This document shows positions 19,877 to 29,932 of a DNA stretch of 64,000 bases, piece after piece. The first letter of the stretch is position 1. Each line of letters opens with the position of its first letter. This DNA comes from Branchipolynoe longqiensis (taxonomy: Eukaryota > Annelida > Polychaeta > Phyllodocida > Polynoidae). The notes under the pieces were generated by a model. The model had not been told where the DNA came from. It saw nothing but the letters and a program-made list of their open reading frames with translations, and ran no database searches. The stretch lies in NCBI GenBank assembly GCA_030323885.1, contig CM059199.1, positions 36,588,590-36,652,589 of the forward strand, read 5' to 3'. The translations under genes were made by a program, and so were the position numbers.

Positions 19877-19928
19877 TGGTTGTTGGAGTTTTACGGCCTT
19901 GCAATATCTAAGGGTATATCAGGACGGA
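19877..19928 (-). repeat. SINE1 3' tail in array (copy 2)
   Basis: GGTTGTTGGAGTTTTACGGC and following CTAAGGGTATATCAGGACGG. No body attached. Confidence 0.85.
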
Positions 19929-20017
19929 ATGGACGGTGGTAGAGTGTAGGTGATGGGTTGTGTGTTGTGTGGGTAGAGGGTAGGTGGTCGGGTGTGGGTG
20001 GTACAGGGTGAGTGGGT

Positions 20018-20076
20018 GGTGGTTGGTTGTTGGAGTCTTACGTCCTGGCAACATATAATGTTATATCAGGACAGGA
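20018..20076 (-). repeat. SINE1 3' tail in array (copy 3)
   Basis: GGTTGGTTGTTGGAGTCTTA and following CGTCCTGGCAACATATAATG. No body attached. Confidence 0.85.
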
Positions 20077-20319
20077 TGCATGGTGGTAGAGGGTATGTGG
20101 TGGCTGATGGGTGGTGGGTGGTGGGTGGTGGGTGGTGAGTTGTGGGTGGTCCGTTGTGGGAGGTAAGAGGGTTGATAGTGGAGGGTGGTGATTGGTAGGT
20201 GGTGGGTAGTGCGTGGTAGGAGGCGGTTGGCTGGATGCTGGTCGGTGATGTGGTGTGTGGGTGTGTGGGTGTGTGGGTGTGTGGGTGTATGGGTGTGTGT
20301 GTGTGGTGGGGACAAGACA

Positions 20320-20765
20320 GCAGCTCAGAGCTCAGACAGCTTTCTCTCTGAGCGGACGCCGGGACTGGATTTGTGGCAATTATTGCGAGATTTGCTGGTG
20401 GCAGTTGACAGGCTGCCCGTGTGGGGGGCTTTTCCCCTTGATGCCTGGCCTTGGCTATGTGTCTTGTCAAAGGGGTGCCCGTTGGAAGGGATCTGCTCAA
20501 TTTGCCACGATGATGTTCCTCGCTGAGTGCGTCGGTGGTGAGTGGGTGGGTGAGGTTTGAGGAGGGGTATTTATTGCAACTGCGATTGGTATTGTTATCT
20601 GAAGGCTTCACCTAGCTACAGGTGTTGTCAATAATATGTAGATGATGAGATTTGTGGGTTCTTTATGTTTCCCAGAGGTGTTTCTGTTGGGTATATTAAC
20701 ATGGCTGATAAGATTGCAGAAAACAATGATTCCGGCCGTTATAACCTGATTCTGATGTTTGCACG
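20320..20765. other. Unassigned region
   Basis: Moderately GC-rich, with short frames and no recurring repeat recognised. Confidence 0.3.
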
Positions 20766-20769
20766 GCTC

Positions 20770-21085
20770 GTTTTATTTAGCGACGTCTCTAGAGCACATT
20801 GATCTTTATCCTTGGCTATTGGACGTCAAACATCTGGCCATTCTGAGATATTTCTTTGGAGGAAACCTACATAGGGTATTATTTGCAATAAGCAGCACGG
20901 GGTCTTTTATATACACTGTCCCACGGACAGGACAACCCATAACACAGCCTTTGATGAACCAGTTTGGACCACTGGTTGGAACAGAAAATTGCCCAAACTG
21001 CAAATGGGTCCACTGAGCAGGATAGGTAGAATGATCGTCACCTTCACAGGTGGACACTCTACCGCTTGAGCTACGTCCCGCACCC
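20770..21085 (-). mobile_element. SINE3, near full length
   Basis: Minus strand: head GGGACGTAGCTCAAGCGGTA, body CAAACTGGTTCATCAAAGGC and AAGAAATATCTCAGAATGGC, tail with AGCGTCGCTAAATAAAACG-like end. The head is preserved at the right edge. Confidence 0.9.
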
Positions 21086-21099
21086 CAGTGTACTGCGTA

Positions 21100-21150
21100 C
21101 ATATATGTATGTATATATATATATATATTAATATATATATATATTATGTA
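21100..21150. repeat. (TA)n / ATGTATAT microsatellite
   Basis: TA-rich simple repeat next to the SINE3 head. Confidence 0.9.
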
Positions 21151-21174
21151 CATGTCTATTTTTTTTCTTTTTTT

Positions 21175-21280
21175 GATTTATTAAATTGTATTCATCTGAA
21201 CATGTTATTTTGCCAGCGCCGAAGCACTGGTCTTCCAGCAGTTGAGACGATCACATTTGGGTTTGTACATGGTAAAGTAT
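21175..21280 (-). repeat. Retroposon 3' end family R4
   Basis: Shares GCACTGGTCTTCCAGC and TTCATCTGAACATGTT (inverted) with 35730-35830 and with 50270-50400, where the plus-sense form reads GGCTGGAAGACCAGTGCATT and ends in AATAAAAACACTT. This looks like the 3' end of a LINE or SINE with a polyadenylation signal. Confidence 0.6.
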
Positions 21281-21859
21281 GAGTGGAATGTGTGGATTGT
21301 GGTTAGCACATTCCACTCTGAAACAATACAAGTGGAGAGCGGTCCATGCTGTATAGTATATACAGCGTAGGCATTCAATAAAAATGGGAGACTTATATAT
21401 ATGTATATATATATATATAATATGAAGCGTTCAGGAGCAAAATCCAACAAAGATGATCTGAGTGAAATGCCATGTTTGAGCTGAAGCTGTGATCATTCCA
21501 ATAATCAAATCCCTTTTTCGCAGAAGCTGCCCCATCCCTTCTATAATGGCCTCTTCAGTACGAAATTGAGAGTCTTTAACAGGAAAGCACAGCCATACAT
21601 TCTTCGGCATTTTACACACACAACAAACTTAATAGGATTTGTCGGTCTTTGAGCCTGAACCCCTCAACAATATATATAAATTTCTTCCGAGCCTATGGAG
21701 TGTGCAACCCTCCCCAGGAGGGGGCGGAGCGTAGAGGATGCTGGGAGAACCCGCCCCTCCCCCCCCCTCCCCCCCCCCCACCACCACCACCAGAGAAAGG
21801 GGGCGCAATACACTGCAGATGTTATTACACGCGATAAGGGGCTTATCACTATCCATATA
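21281..21859. other. Unassigned region with C-rich tract
   Basis: Contains a TATA microsatellite (21390-21422), a possible solo T2 MITE terminus at 21423-21455, and a C-run/(CCA) tract at 21755-21795. No gene supported. Confidence 0.4.
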
Positions 21860-22027
21860 CAGTAAAACCTCTCTAACCGACCACCTCCACAGATCGAGCA
21901 CTCCCCTATATCGATCGCTTTATTTCGGTCTGAAGAATACCATTTTAACCATATTCTAACTCCGTAAACCGACCACCGGCCAAATGGACCACATAAAGTC
22001 GGTCCCAACATCGGTCGATTTAGAGTG
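21860..22027 (+). mobile_element. Pogo/Tigger-like MITE P1, 168 bp
   Basis: Starts CAGTAAAACCTCTCTAACCG after TA (21858-21859); interior colinear with 40089-40267. The right end is decayed (GATTTAGAGTG) but is still followed by TA. Confidence 0.8.
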
Positions 22028-22299
22028 TATATATATTTATAAAAGTATATATAGTATTCCATTACACAAGCATCATAACATTTGGAGTCAGTACAATGAC
22101 CGACCATAACATAATATTCCTGGATCCAATTGACCCACCAGTAAAAGGGTACCAGTCTGCCTGCAGCCATCCCACCTCTCCCAGTACCCAATCCTGGGTG
22201 CAGACCTAGCTAACACCAGTCTGCTCAAGCTGCATCTTCCCATACATGATAGCAATAGCACAATACGAGGCACCATACGATGCAAAGACCGACAATAAA

Positions 22300-22515
22300 A
22301 TATATACTCCACATATTATTTGCATAAATGATGTTTTATTCCATCTGTCAATATATATGCGGTATACAAATTATACGAGTATAATAACCTAGAATATCCC
22401 TCCTGTCCCTAATCACTCACTCATCTGCATGGACTGTGGGAGTCTCTCATAGTCATCTACTGCTCCAGCCTCCCCACCTCAGCTCCGATGGTGGCACCAC
22501 CACCTCTTCACACTG
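22300..22515 (-). repeat. Dispersed repeat R8 (GATGGTGGCACCAC type)
   Basis: Shares TATACGAGTATAATAA, CACTCATCT, GCCTCCCCACCTCAGCTC and GATGGTGGCACCAC with the two inverted arms at 28880-29250. No TIR identified; class unknown. Confidence 0.6.
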
Positions 22516-22881
22516 TAATCACCACTCACTGTACCACTGACAATTTTAACAATCATAGCATCATTTCAGTCGTTTGTGTAAATTTCTCCTTCGGGACATG
22601 AATGTGATTAACAAAACCTACATAATAAACTTAAACATGGTCCTTGCTGACGATACACAATTCAACCATCAGCAAGCAATCAACCAGATACCTATTTGAC
22701 ATATGAGCATGTCTCAAAAGGTGATAACACTTTGTGTGTGTCCATTGTAATGATTGACACAACACAGCATTGAAACAGTTACACTGAAAACACAAGGACA
22801 TATGCTTCAAATCAATATGTATTCTATTTGGATTATTAAACACCATGTACAAAACATATCAGTTTATCCTGAGCATATGCA
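22516..22881. other. Unassigned AT-rich region
   Basis: No coding or repeat signal recognised. Confidence 0.3.
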
Positions 22882-22884
22882 TAA

Positions 22885-23159
22885 TGCCAAGTACACACCT
22901 ACCATATAGGATTCGCGCACTAAAACTCGTGACTCGACCCGACCCGCTTAAAACTGAAAACGGGCCGATTCATTTTTCGAATCGCGAATCGCAATCGTAA
23001 TGCTAGGTACACACCTACCGTTTTAGCCCTAAAAATGAGTTTTTAGTCGTGAATCGCAATCGGTAGGTGTGCTAGGGGAGTGCACACCTCACAACTTTTG
23101 GGCAGTTTTAGATCGTATACGGTAGGTGGGTGTGGAAAAACGGTAGGTGTGTACCTACA
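22885..23159. mobile_element. PIF/Harbinger-like MITE H3
   Basis: Left TGCCAAGTACACACCTACC and right inverted TGTAGGTACACACCTACC, flanked by TAA (left) and TTA (right), one mismatch from a TWA duplication. An internal second terminus (TGCTAGGTACACACCTACCG at about 23000) indicates a nested or duplicated copy. The termini are related to the better-defined 51512-51786 element. Confidence 0.7.
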
Positions 23160-23339
23160 TTAGTTTTGTGCCCTGTTGCTTAGCACCTTTTGAAAAAGTG
23201 TGATATAATATTGTTTTTGCACTGCATATGGAAATTGTGAATAGAAATGTCTTAATGTCTTATATTTCACAGCCGGACCACGCCATTCCCCTTCCCCTGT
23301 GACGCGTTACCACCCTCTCATAACACCCCCACCCATTCC

Positions 23340-25340
23340 ACTCCCCCCCCCCCCCCCATCTCCATCCTCCCCTCTCCCCTCACTCCCTACCCGCCCACAT
23401 CCACACATGTATAAACACACTCTCGGAATAAACACACATGCCCGGTCTAACAGCTCAACTTAGGCCGCCACCCCCCACCATCCACATTGCCCGCCCATCC
23501 TGCTGCCCTCCCCCACCATGCTCCCCTTTCCCTCACTCCCTCCGCCCCCACATACACACATATATTGTGTAACAGCGCAATTCAGGGCCCTACCCACCCA
23601 CCACCACCCACACTTCCCCCCACCCCCACATCCACCACCAACCACACTGCCCCCTCCACCTCCCATCACCACCCACACTCCCCCCCCCCCCCACCACCAC
23701 CACCCACACTGCCCCCGCCCACCTCCACCACCACGTAGACTGCCCCCACCTCAACCACCACCCAACATGCCCCCCCCCCCACACCTCCACGACCACCACA
23801 CTGCCCCCGCACAACTGCCAGGGCCACCCACACTGCCTCCCCCCCACCTTCACTACCACCAACCATACTGCCCCCCTACCGCCACCACTGTCCCCGCCCC
23901 CACCTCCACCATCAGCCACACCGCGCTCCCCACCTCTACCATCACCCACACTGCCCACCCCCCCCCCCCCCCCCCCCCCACCCTCAACCACGACCACCCC
24001 CACACTGTACCCCCCCCCCCCCCCAGACATCCACGACCACCTCTACCATCACCCCCACTCCCCCCCCCCACACCTCAACCACGACCACCACCCACACTGT
24101 CCTCCCCGACCTATACGACCACCCACACCGCCCTCCCACCTCATCATCACCCCCACCTCCCCCCAACACCTCCACCGCGACCACCACCCACACTTCCCCC
24201 CACCTCCACCATTCACCAACCATACTCACACCCCCCCCACCTCCATCACCACCCACACTACCCCCCACATCCACCACCACCCACACTACGCCCCCCATCT
24301 CCACCACCACCGATACTTCCCCCCACCTCCACCACCCACCGACACTGCCCCCCCCCCCCACCTCCACCACCCACCCAGCCTGCCCCCCCCACCTCCACTA
24401 CCACCCACACTGCCCCCCCCCCCCACACATCCACCACCACCCACACTGCTCCCCCCCCCCACCGCCAGGACCACCCACACTGGCCCCCTACCCCCACCAC
24501 CACCAACCATACTGCCCCCCCTACCGCCACCCACCACCCACACTGTCCCCCCCCCACCTCCACCACCACCCACACGACCCTCCCACCTCTGCTATCACCA
24601 AACTCACCCCCCACCTGAACCACGACCACCACCGACACTGTCCCCCCCGACTTCCACCACCACCCACACCGCCCTCCCCACCTCTACCATAACCCACACT
24701 CCCACCACACCTCCACCACGACCACCCCCCCACACTGCCCCCTCCACCTCCACCACTCACCAGCCATATTCCCCCCACCACCACCCCCACCCACACTGTT
24801 CCCCCCCCACCTCCACCACCACCCACACCCCCCTCCCACCTCTACCATAACCCCCACTCCCCCCACACCTCCACCACAACCACCACCCACACTGACCCCC
24901 CACCTCCACCACCACCCCCACACTGCCCCCTCCACCTCCACCAGTCACCAACCATATTGCCCCCCACCACCACCACCACCCACACTGTCTCCCCCACCTA
25001 CACCACGACTCACACCTTCCCTCCCACCTCTACCATCCCACCCCCCCGCCCACCTCTCCCACGACCACCACCCACACTGCCCACCCCCCCCCCACTTCCA
25101 CCACTCACCAACCATATTGCCCCCATCACCACCCCCACCCACACTGCCGCGCCCACCTCCACCCCCACCCACACTGCCGCGCCCACCTCCACCACCACCC
25201 ACACCGCCCTCCACCTCTACCATCACCCACACTCCCCCCACCTCCCCCACGACCCCCCCCCCCCGACACCACCCACACTGAACCCCCACCTCCACCACCA
25301 CCCACACTGCGCCGCCACCCACCTCCACCACTACGACCAC
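23340..25340. repeat. C-rich minisatellite (CCACCTCCACCACCACCCAC type), ~2 kb
   Basis: Degenerate tandem unit of roughly 35-50 bp combining CACACTGCCCCCC, CCACCTCCACCACCAC and C-runs up to 20. Extreme strand asymmetry: the plus strand is C/A-rich with almost no G. Long open frames on both strands (for example 366 codons of TTHTAPPPP type at 23518-24618) are repeat artefacts. Confidence 0.95.
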
Positions 25341-25455
25341 AGCGCCCCTTGGCTGAGGGATCTAGTGGGTGCGTTCACAAACACCAAGCTGTTGACGGAC
25401 ATCACGTGACACATAGTGCAAATCCCCAAGGGTATTTCCAATAGCGCGTTTTGAA
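25341..25455. other. Short unassigned spacer
   Basis: Unique-looking DNA between the C-rich array and the foldback element. Confidence 0.3.
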
Positions 25456-25971
25456 CCGGTGTAACGATTTCAACTTACCCCCTTCCCAAGTTCCCCCCCA
25501 GGAATCTGAAAACGTTTTTAACTTCCCTCCAGGGAAATTAAAAACGTTTTCAGATTCCTGGGGGGGAACTTAAAAACAGTTTTCAGATTCCCCCCCCTAT
25601 TTTCAAATTCCCCCCTCCGGGAATTTAAAATTGCTTAAAATACTTTAAAAAACGTTTTAAATTTCAGACCTATAATATTTTTTTCTTAACCATCTTGGAG
25701 ACTTTTTGTGTAATTTGTGGTTAAATATGTTTTATTGTACTAGTAATAATTTCCATTATGCTATTCTCTGTATATTATAATATTTGTCATGAAAAATAAT
25801 CAAAAATAACAAAAATAAAGAAAATTCCCCAAAAATGGGGGGGAGGGAAAGTTAAAATGAGGGAGGGAATTTGAAAACGTTTTCAAATTCCCCTGGGAGG
25901 AATTTGAAAACGTTTTCAAGTTCCTGGGGGGGAACTTGAATATGGGGGGAATTTGAAATCTTTACACCAGG
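25456..25971. mobile_element. Foldback TIR element F1 with palindromic core
   Basis: Left CCGGTGTAACGATTTCAACT and right inverted CTGGTGTAAAGATTTCAAAT form ~28-bp imperfect TIRs. Both sides of the interior contain clustered palindromic units GAAAACGTTTTCA and TTCCTGGGGGGGAACTT in both orientations, leaving an AT-rich centre (25620-25840). Confidence 0.7.
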
Positions 25972-26033
25972 ACAACTTCCTCTAGCCGACCATTTCCTGA
26001 TATACATTGGTTTGCAGCCCCATGCCGAGATCC

Positions 26034-26265
26034 AGCAACGAGAACAGATAGGAAGCGCAGGATGTGGCTCGGAACTTGCTGAGATGCAGGGATAAGAAGA
26101 GACAGGATGGGCAGGCTGTAACTTGGAACCTGCCAAGACGCAGCGACGACAACAGTCATGCAGCACAGAATGTGATCCGAAACTTGCAGAGATCCAGCGA
26201 TAACAGACAGGAAGCAGACCCTGTGATCTGGAACCTGGCGAGTGCAGCAACGAGAACATACAGGC
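26034..26265. repeat. 54-bp tandem repeat, about 4 copies
   Basis: Units start CAGCAACGAG, CAGGGATAAG, CAGCGACGAC, CAGCGATAAC and CAGCAACGAG, spaced ~50-54 bp, each with a GGAACCTG or GGAACTTG element. Diverged copies. Frames across it show a periodic pattern but no domain. Confidence 0.8.
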
Positions 26266-26560
26266 TATAGTGTAGGCTCCACGGTAGCCCATAGCCTGTC
26301 CAAAACTTGGGGAGTATTTATTCTCCCAGTAGTTATTTCTCCAGAAATATGTCTATAGCAAATGAACATATCAGATCGCAGAGAAATATTAAATATGACT
26401 GAAACACAGATGTGTGCCCATAACATCTGCTTGGAGTCTGGCAGTGAGATAAATGTTGGGCGCTAGTTATTTAACGCAGTCTCTTTCTCCTTTGCAGTTC
26501 ATTTAGAACCTTCTTTTAATAATGTACACTCAACGAAGTGTCATTTACAATCAAGTACTG
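26266..26560. other. Unassigned region
   Basis: No signal recognised. Confidence 0.3.
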
Positions 26561-26561
26561 G

Positions 26562-26882
26562 TTGGTTGGTTGCTGGAGTGTCAGGTCCCGATAACATCTA
26601 AGATCAGGACGGGTACCAACTTGTGAAAATTAGCACTCATGGTGACTTTATAGTGCTGCATCACTGGGAGAGTAGGCAGCCATCAACATGACCTGATTTC
26701 CCACTCAGCTACATTATCCTGACTTTGAACCAACTAGTCCTTACCATATCCCGCTGATGCCAAGCGGCTGGCTAGGTAGCAACAAGTATCAATTTTGTAA
26801 GTCATTGATGTGACTCAACCGGAAATGGACGTCCCGCAGGGGAGGTCTGCACTCTATCGATTCGGCCACCACGTTCGGTGGT
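26562..26882 (-). mobile_element. SINE1, full length, head type B
   Basis: Tail with (GGTT)n, body and head (GTGGCCGAATCGATAGAGTG on the minus strand). Confidence 0.9.
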
Positions 26883-27221
26883 GGGATGCTATGTAATATA
26901 GTAATAACGATGGAGGCTAAGTATGTTAGTGGGGTAGCATTTAGGGGTTAGTTTGGTATTATGGGCTAAGGTGATGGACTGCTGTGTAATATATAAGTAC
27001 GATGGAAGCTAAGTGTGTTAGTGGTGTAGCGATCAGAGGTAAGTTCAATATTATGGGCTAAGTTGGTGTGTTCCTGTATAAACTGTGTGGTTATCATCGG
27101 TGAGGTGTATGACAGTGTCTGGGAAGCTACCCTATTTAATTTGCTACACTCAATTTGGTCTGGTCAGGTATGTAATATATATAGCAGATTGTTAGTTGCC
27201 TGTGAAGGATAATATTACAAA
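26883..27221. repeat. Diverged direct repeat of ~115 bp
   Basis: GATGGAGGCTAAGTATGTTA at about 26910 and GATGGAAGCTAAGTGTGTTA at about 27002 head similar stretches (GTAGCATTTAGGGGTTAGTT versus GTAGCGATCAGAGGTAAGTT). A two-copy tandem duplication; otherwise unassigned. Confidence 0.6.
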
Positions 27222-27550
27222 AGTTTGTTTTATTTAATGACGCTTCTAGAGCACATTGACTTTCATCATCGGCTGTTGACATCAAACATATGGTCATTCT
27301 GACATATTTCTTTGGAGGAAACCCGCTGCTGCCACATAGGCTACTCTTTCCAATAAGCAGCAAGGGGTATTTTATATGCACTCTCCCACAGACATGACAG
27401 CACATACCACAGTCTTTGATGAACCAGTTGTGGACCACTTGTTGGAATGGAAAATAGCCCAAACTGCGAATGGGTTCACTGAGCAGGATTGATCGGATGA
27501 CCTACCCCTTCCCAGGTGGGCACTCTACCACCTGAGCTACGTCCTGCTCC
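27222..27550 (-). mobile_element. SINE3, full length
   Basis: Best copy of the family here. Minus strand: head GGACGTAGCTCAGGTGGTAG (tRNA-like A-box), then GGTAGGTCATCCGATCAATC, body AACTGGTTCATCAAAGACTG, GCTGCTTATTGGAAAGAGTA, GGTTTCCTCCAAAGAAATAT, CAATGTGCTCTAGAAGCGTC and an AATAAAACAAAC tail. By memory this family is widespread in molluscs, which supports the taxonomic inference. Confidence 0.92.
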
Positions 27551-27792
27551 TTAAGAATGTATACTTGTATCTTCCTAGCGTGGCGCTCCGCATTATTAGG
27601 ATAGGGCAAGGACTGGTTGCCTGAGTGTCAGGATAATGTGACTGGGTGGGATATCAGCTCATGGTGCTGGTGGCCTGGTTTCCCACTGGACCAGCACTAT
27701 AACGTTGCCATGAGTGTGCACTGTCACAAGTCGGTACCCGTCCTGACATGACATTATATGTTGCTAGGACGTAAAGCAACAACAAACATAGA
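27551..27792 (+). mobile_element. SINE1, head-truncated
   Basis: Begins in mid-body directly against the SINE3 head and runs to a complete tail (GTTGCTAGGACGTAAAGCAA). Confidence 0.9.
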
Positions 27793-27949
27793 AGCAGGGA
27801 CGCGATGCCAGTAGCAAATATACTAAATCAATAATATATCATTATAAGTAGGTACCTGTAGTCCTTAGATAACAGCGGAAGAAAGTATCAAAAATCATGG
27901 AAGATTGCTAGGTTTAAGTCCTCATATTTGGGTATACAACAGTATGGAT

Positions 27950-28141
27950 TAACTTATGGTTTGAATTAACCGAGGTTGGTTTAATGGGGTTAAACTGTAT
28001 ATGCATAAAAAACAATAATCATAGTGTCCATATACACCCCGCCAAAGCCAAGTCAACGTCAAAGCTTAGTTAAACCAATGATCGGTTAATCCAAACAAAT
28101 GTCTAGGGTCCCTTCAAGTTTGGTTTAACAGGGTTATACTG
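27950..28141 (+). mobile_element. Pogo-like MITE P2, partial
   Basis: Contains GGTTTAATGGGGTTAAACTG and the right end GGTTTAACAGGGTTATACTG followed by TA (28142-28143). Interior colinear with 59770-59950. The left terminus is incomplete. Confidence 0.75.
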
Positions 28142-28143
28142 TA

Positions 28144-28800
28144 TTATTAAAAGACACAGCTTGAGAAAGCACAGTGAATGAACTAACAATTGTACTCTTT
28201 ACTTTGCTACCAAAATTAATCCGGCTCTGTATTCAGACAACACACCACCACACTTTATTACAGGCAATTTTGCTAAGGCGATTTGATTTTGTGTCAGTAG
28301 GCACTGACTTAATTTGGTTACACAGGCTATCAATATACCCTATCAGACAAATCACTAAGTGAGCTTTAATTTGCTATATAGTAGACATATATTAAAGATC
28401 TCTCAGAATGAGATCCTCTGATGAAATAGTAACTATTCCTCACAATGCATTACTATATTACACAGCCTTGACTCATGACTTGTACTGTCATACATCACCT
28501 ACAGTACACATCTTTAATACTCTCAAAGAGAGAATAACATATTTCATATACCAAAGTTAATCCTATTATCCTCGGCACTGTGAATTGTGGCTGATTTCCA
28601 ATTCTTCCCACAGTCTCTCTGTCTGACGTATTTATTTGCGGCATAACCATTGGTATGGTTCAGTGACTTCAGCGGTAATTGCAGTCATCTGAGCTATTGG
28701 GCGTTGCCAGGCTGGAAGTATACACTAGGGATCAGGCTGGGTGGCAGAATGTGTGCATAGCTCTATTTAAACAGTAGGACTGGTTCCGAGAGCTGCCATA
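28144..28800. other. Unassigned AT-rich region
   Basis: No signal recognised. The longest frame (62 codons at 28174) is unremarkable. Confidence 0.3.
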
Positions 28801-28824
28801 TCATATATAGGATTTTGTATGTGG

Positions 28825-28827
<3 letters not shown>

Positions 28828-28869
<42 letters not shown>

Positions 28870-28870
28870 A
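28828..28870. repeat. (TA)n microsatellite
   Basis: Pure TA run broken by a single ACATA. Confidence 0.95.
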
Positions 28871-28879
28871 TTCAGCAGT

Positions 28880-29250
28880 ACAGTGAGTGAATGCAGGGGG
28901 ACTGAGGCGTGGGCGAGTAGGTGGTGCCACGTGCTCAGGTCATGAGGAAGCAGTAGATGACCTAATGAGTAGGTGGGGGAGTAGATGAATCTTCCGGCTT
29001 ATTATACTTGTATAATGGCTTATACAGCATATCTATATATATATATGTATGACTATACATATATTTACATATCTATATATATCAGTATAATAATTATACA
29101 AGTATAATAATCCGGAATTATATACTCTCCTAACACACATTAGTAATCGGGTGATTGAGCCTTGGGCTACTCATCTACTACTCAGGCTTCAACTCTGATG
29201 GTGGTGCCACTGCTTGCCTGCTCACTTTCCTACTCACTTAACGCCGACAA
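28880..29250. repeat. Inverted pair of R8 repeats
   Basis: The left arm (28880-29030: GAGTAGGTGGTGCCAC, GAGTAGATGA, TTATTATACTTGTATAAT) is matched in inverse by the right arm (29085-29250: AGTATAATAATCCGGAATTA, CTCATCTACTACTCAGGC, GATGGTGGTGCCAC). They are separated by a TA-rich centre. The related single copy is at 22300-22515. Confidence 0.7.
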
Positions 29251-29620
29251 TTTTGTTGTTCCTCTAGTCAAAGCAAATACACTCTAACCCACTATCATCT
29301 CTTCCCCTTGTTCATTATGTAGGTCAACTATTATATATATATATATCTAATAATCTACCATTCAGATCATGTACAAGTATTCAGGTAGTTATAGAAGTAG
29401 TACGATAATATAGACAAGTAGTACAATATGAGTGCTTCCGACCGAGTGGCGAAAGCAGCCCCAAGAAGAGAGGGGGAGGCCAGGTGTATGCTGAGAGGGG
29501 GGCGGGGGGGAGGAACCACTAGAGAGCTTATTACATGCGATAAAGGGTTTATTTATATCAACCGGATGTAGTTACTGAATCGGAGGAGCCCAGGAATGTT
29601 TTTAGGTTTTTAGTGGTATA
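29251..29620. other. Unassigned region with TA microsatellite
   Basis: (TA)n at 29331-29346; GGGG-rich patch at 29490-29510. No gene supported. Confidence 0.3.
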
Positions 29621-29621
29621 T

Positions 29622-29838
29622 TAATTGATTAACCAGGGGAAGTTTCAAACTCGGACAATTGGTCTTCCTCATTCCACTGCTCCTTGCCCTATCCTAATAA
29701 TGCTGAGTGCCAGGCTAGAAAGCGACGAGTATTAATTTTTACGTCATAGGTTTGACTCGACCATGGTTTGAACCCACGATCCCATTATCTACCAGCACAG
29801 GAGATGGACGCTCTAATTCGTTCGGCCATCCCGTCTGT
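29622..29838 (-). mobile_element. SINE1-type head and body with alternative 3' tail
   Basis: Minus strand: type-A head at 29838, body to GGATAGGGCAAGGA, then GCAGTGGAATGAGGAAGACC and CCCCTGGTTAATCAATTAAT. The standard SINE1 tail is absent. The same chimera occurs at 30685-30888, and the same tail follows a SINE2 body at 12107-12345. Confidence 0.8.
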
Positions 29839-29932
29839 TGGGTTTCTATTCCCGGGCAACTCAATGCCATGACTTACAAAATGGTATGCTTGTCACTATC
29901 TAGCTTGGCGGTTGACATTGCTAGATTAGGGC
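29839..29932 (+). mobile_element. SINE1 fragment, left of the Mutator-like insertion
   Basis: Diverged head-proximal body ending in GATTAGGGC (29924-29932). The same 9 bases restart at 30563, where the SINE body continues. Confidence 0.75.

Larger units (their letters stand above)
19530..20300. repeat. GGT-rich minisatellite with embedded SINE1 tails
   Basis: Tandem variants of GGGTGGTAGAGGGTGGGTGG and GTGGGTGGT, ending in (GTGTGTGG)n. Three SINE1 3' tails lie inside at 19664-19720, 19877-19928 and 20018-20076, all in the same orientation and each followed by a GGATGGATGGTGGTAGAGGG-like sequence, so tail plus flank behaves as one higher-order unit. Frames here are repeat translations. Confidence 0.85.

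Noticed and set aside
23518..24618. 366-codon proline/threonine/histidine-rich frame
   Set aside because: Lies wholly in the C-rich minisatellite; the opposite strand is equally open.
27480..27550. Possible tRNA gene (GACGTAGCTCAGGTGGTAGAG)
   Set aside because: Head of SINE3; the sequence passes directly into the SINE body.
28828..28870. TATA-rich stretch as a promoter
   Set aside because: A long (TA)n microsatellite flanked by repeats, with no downstream transcription unit.
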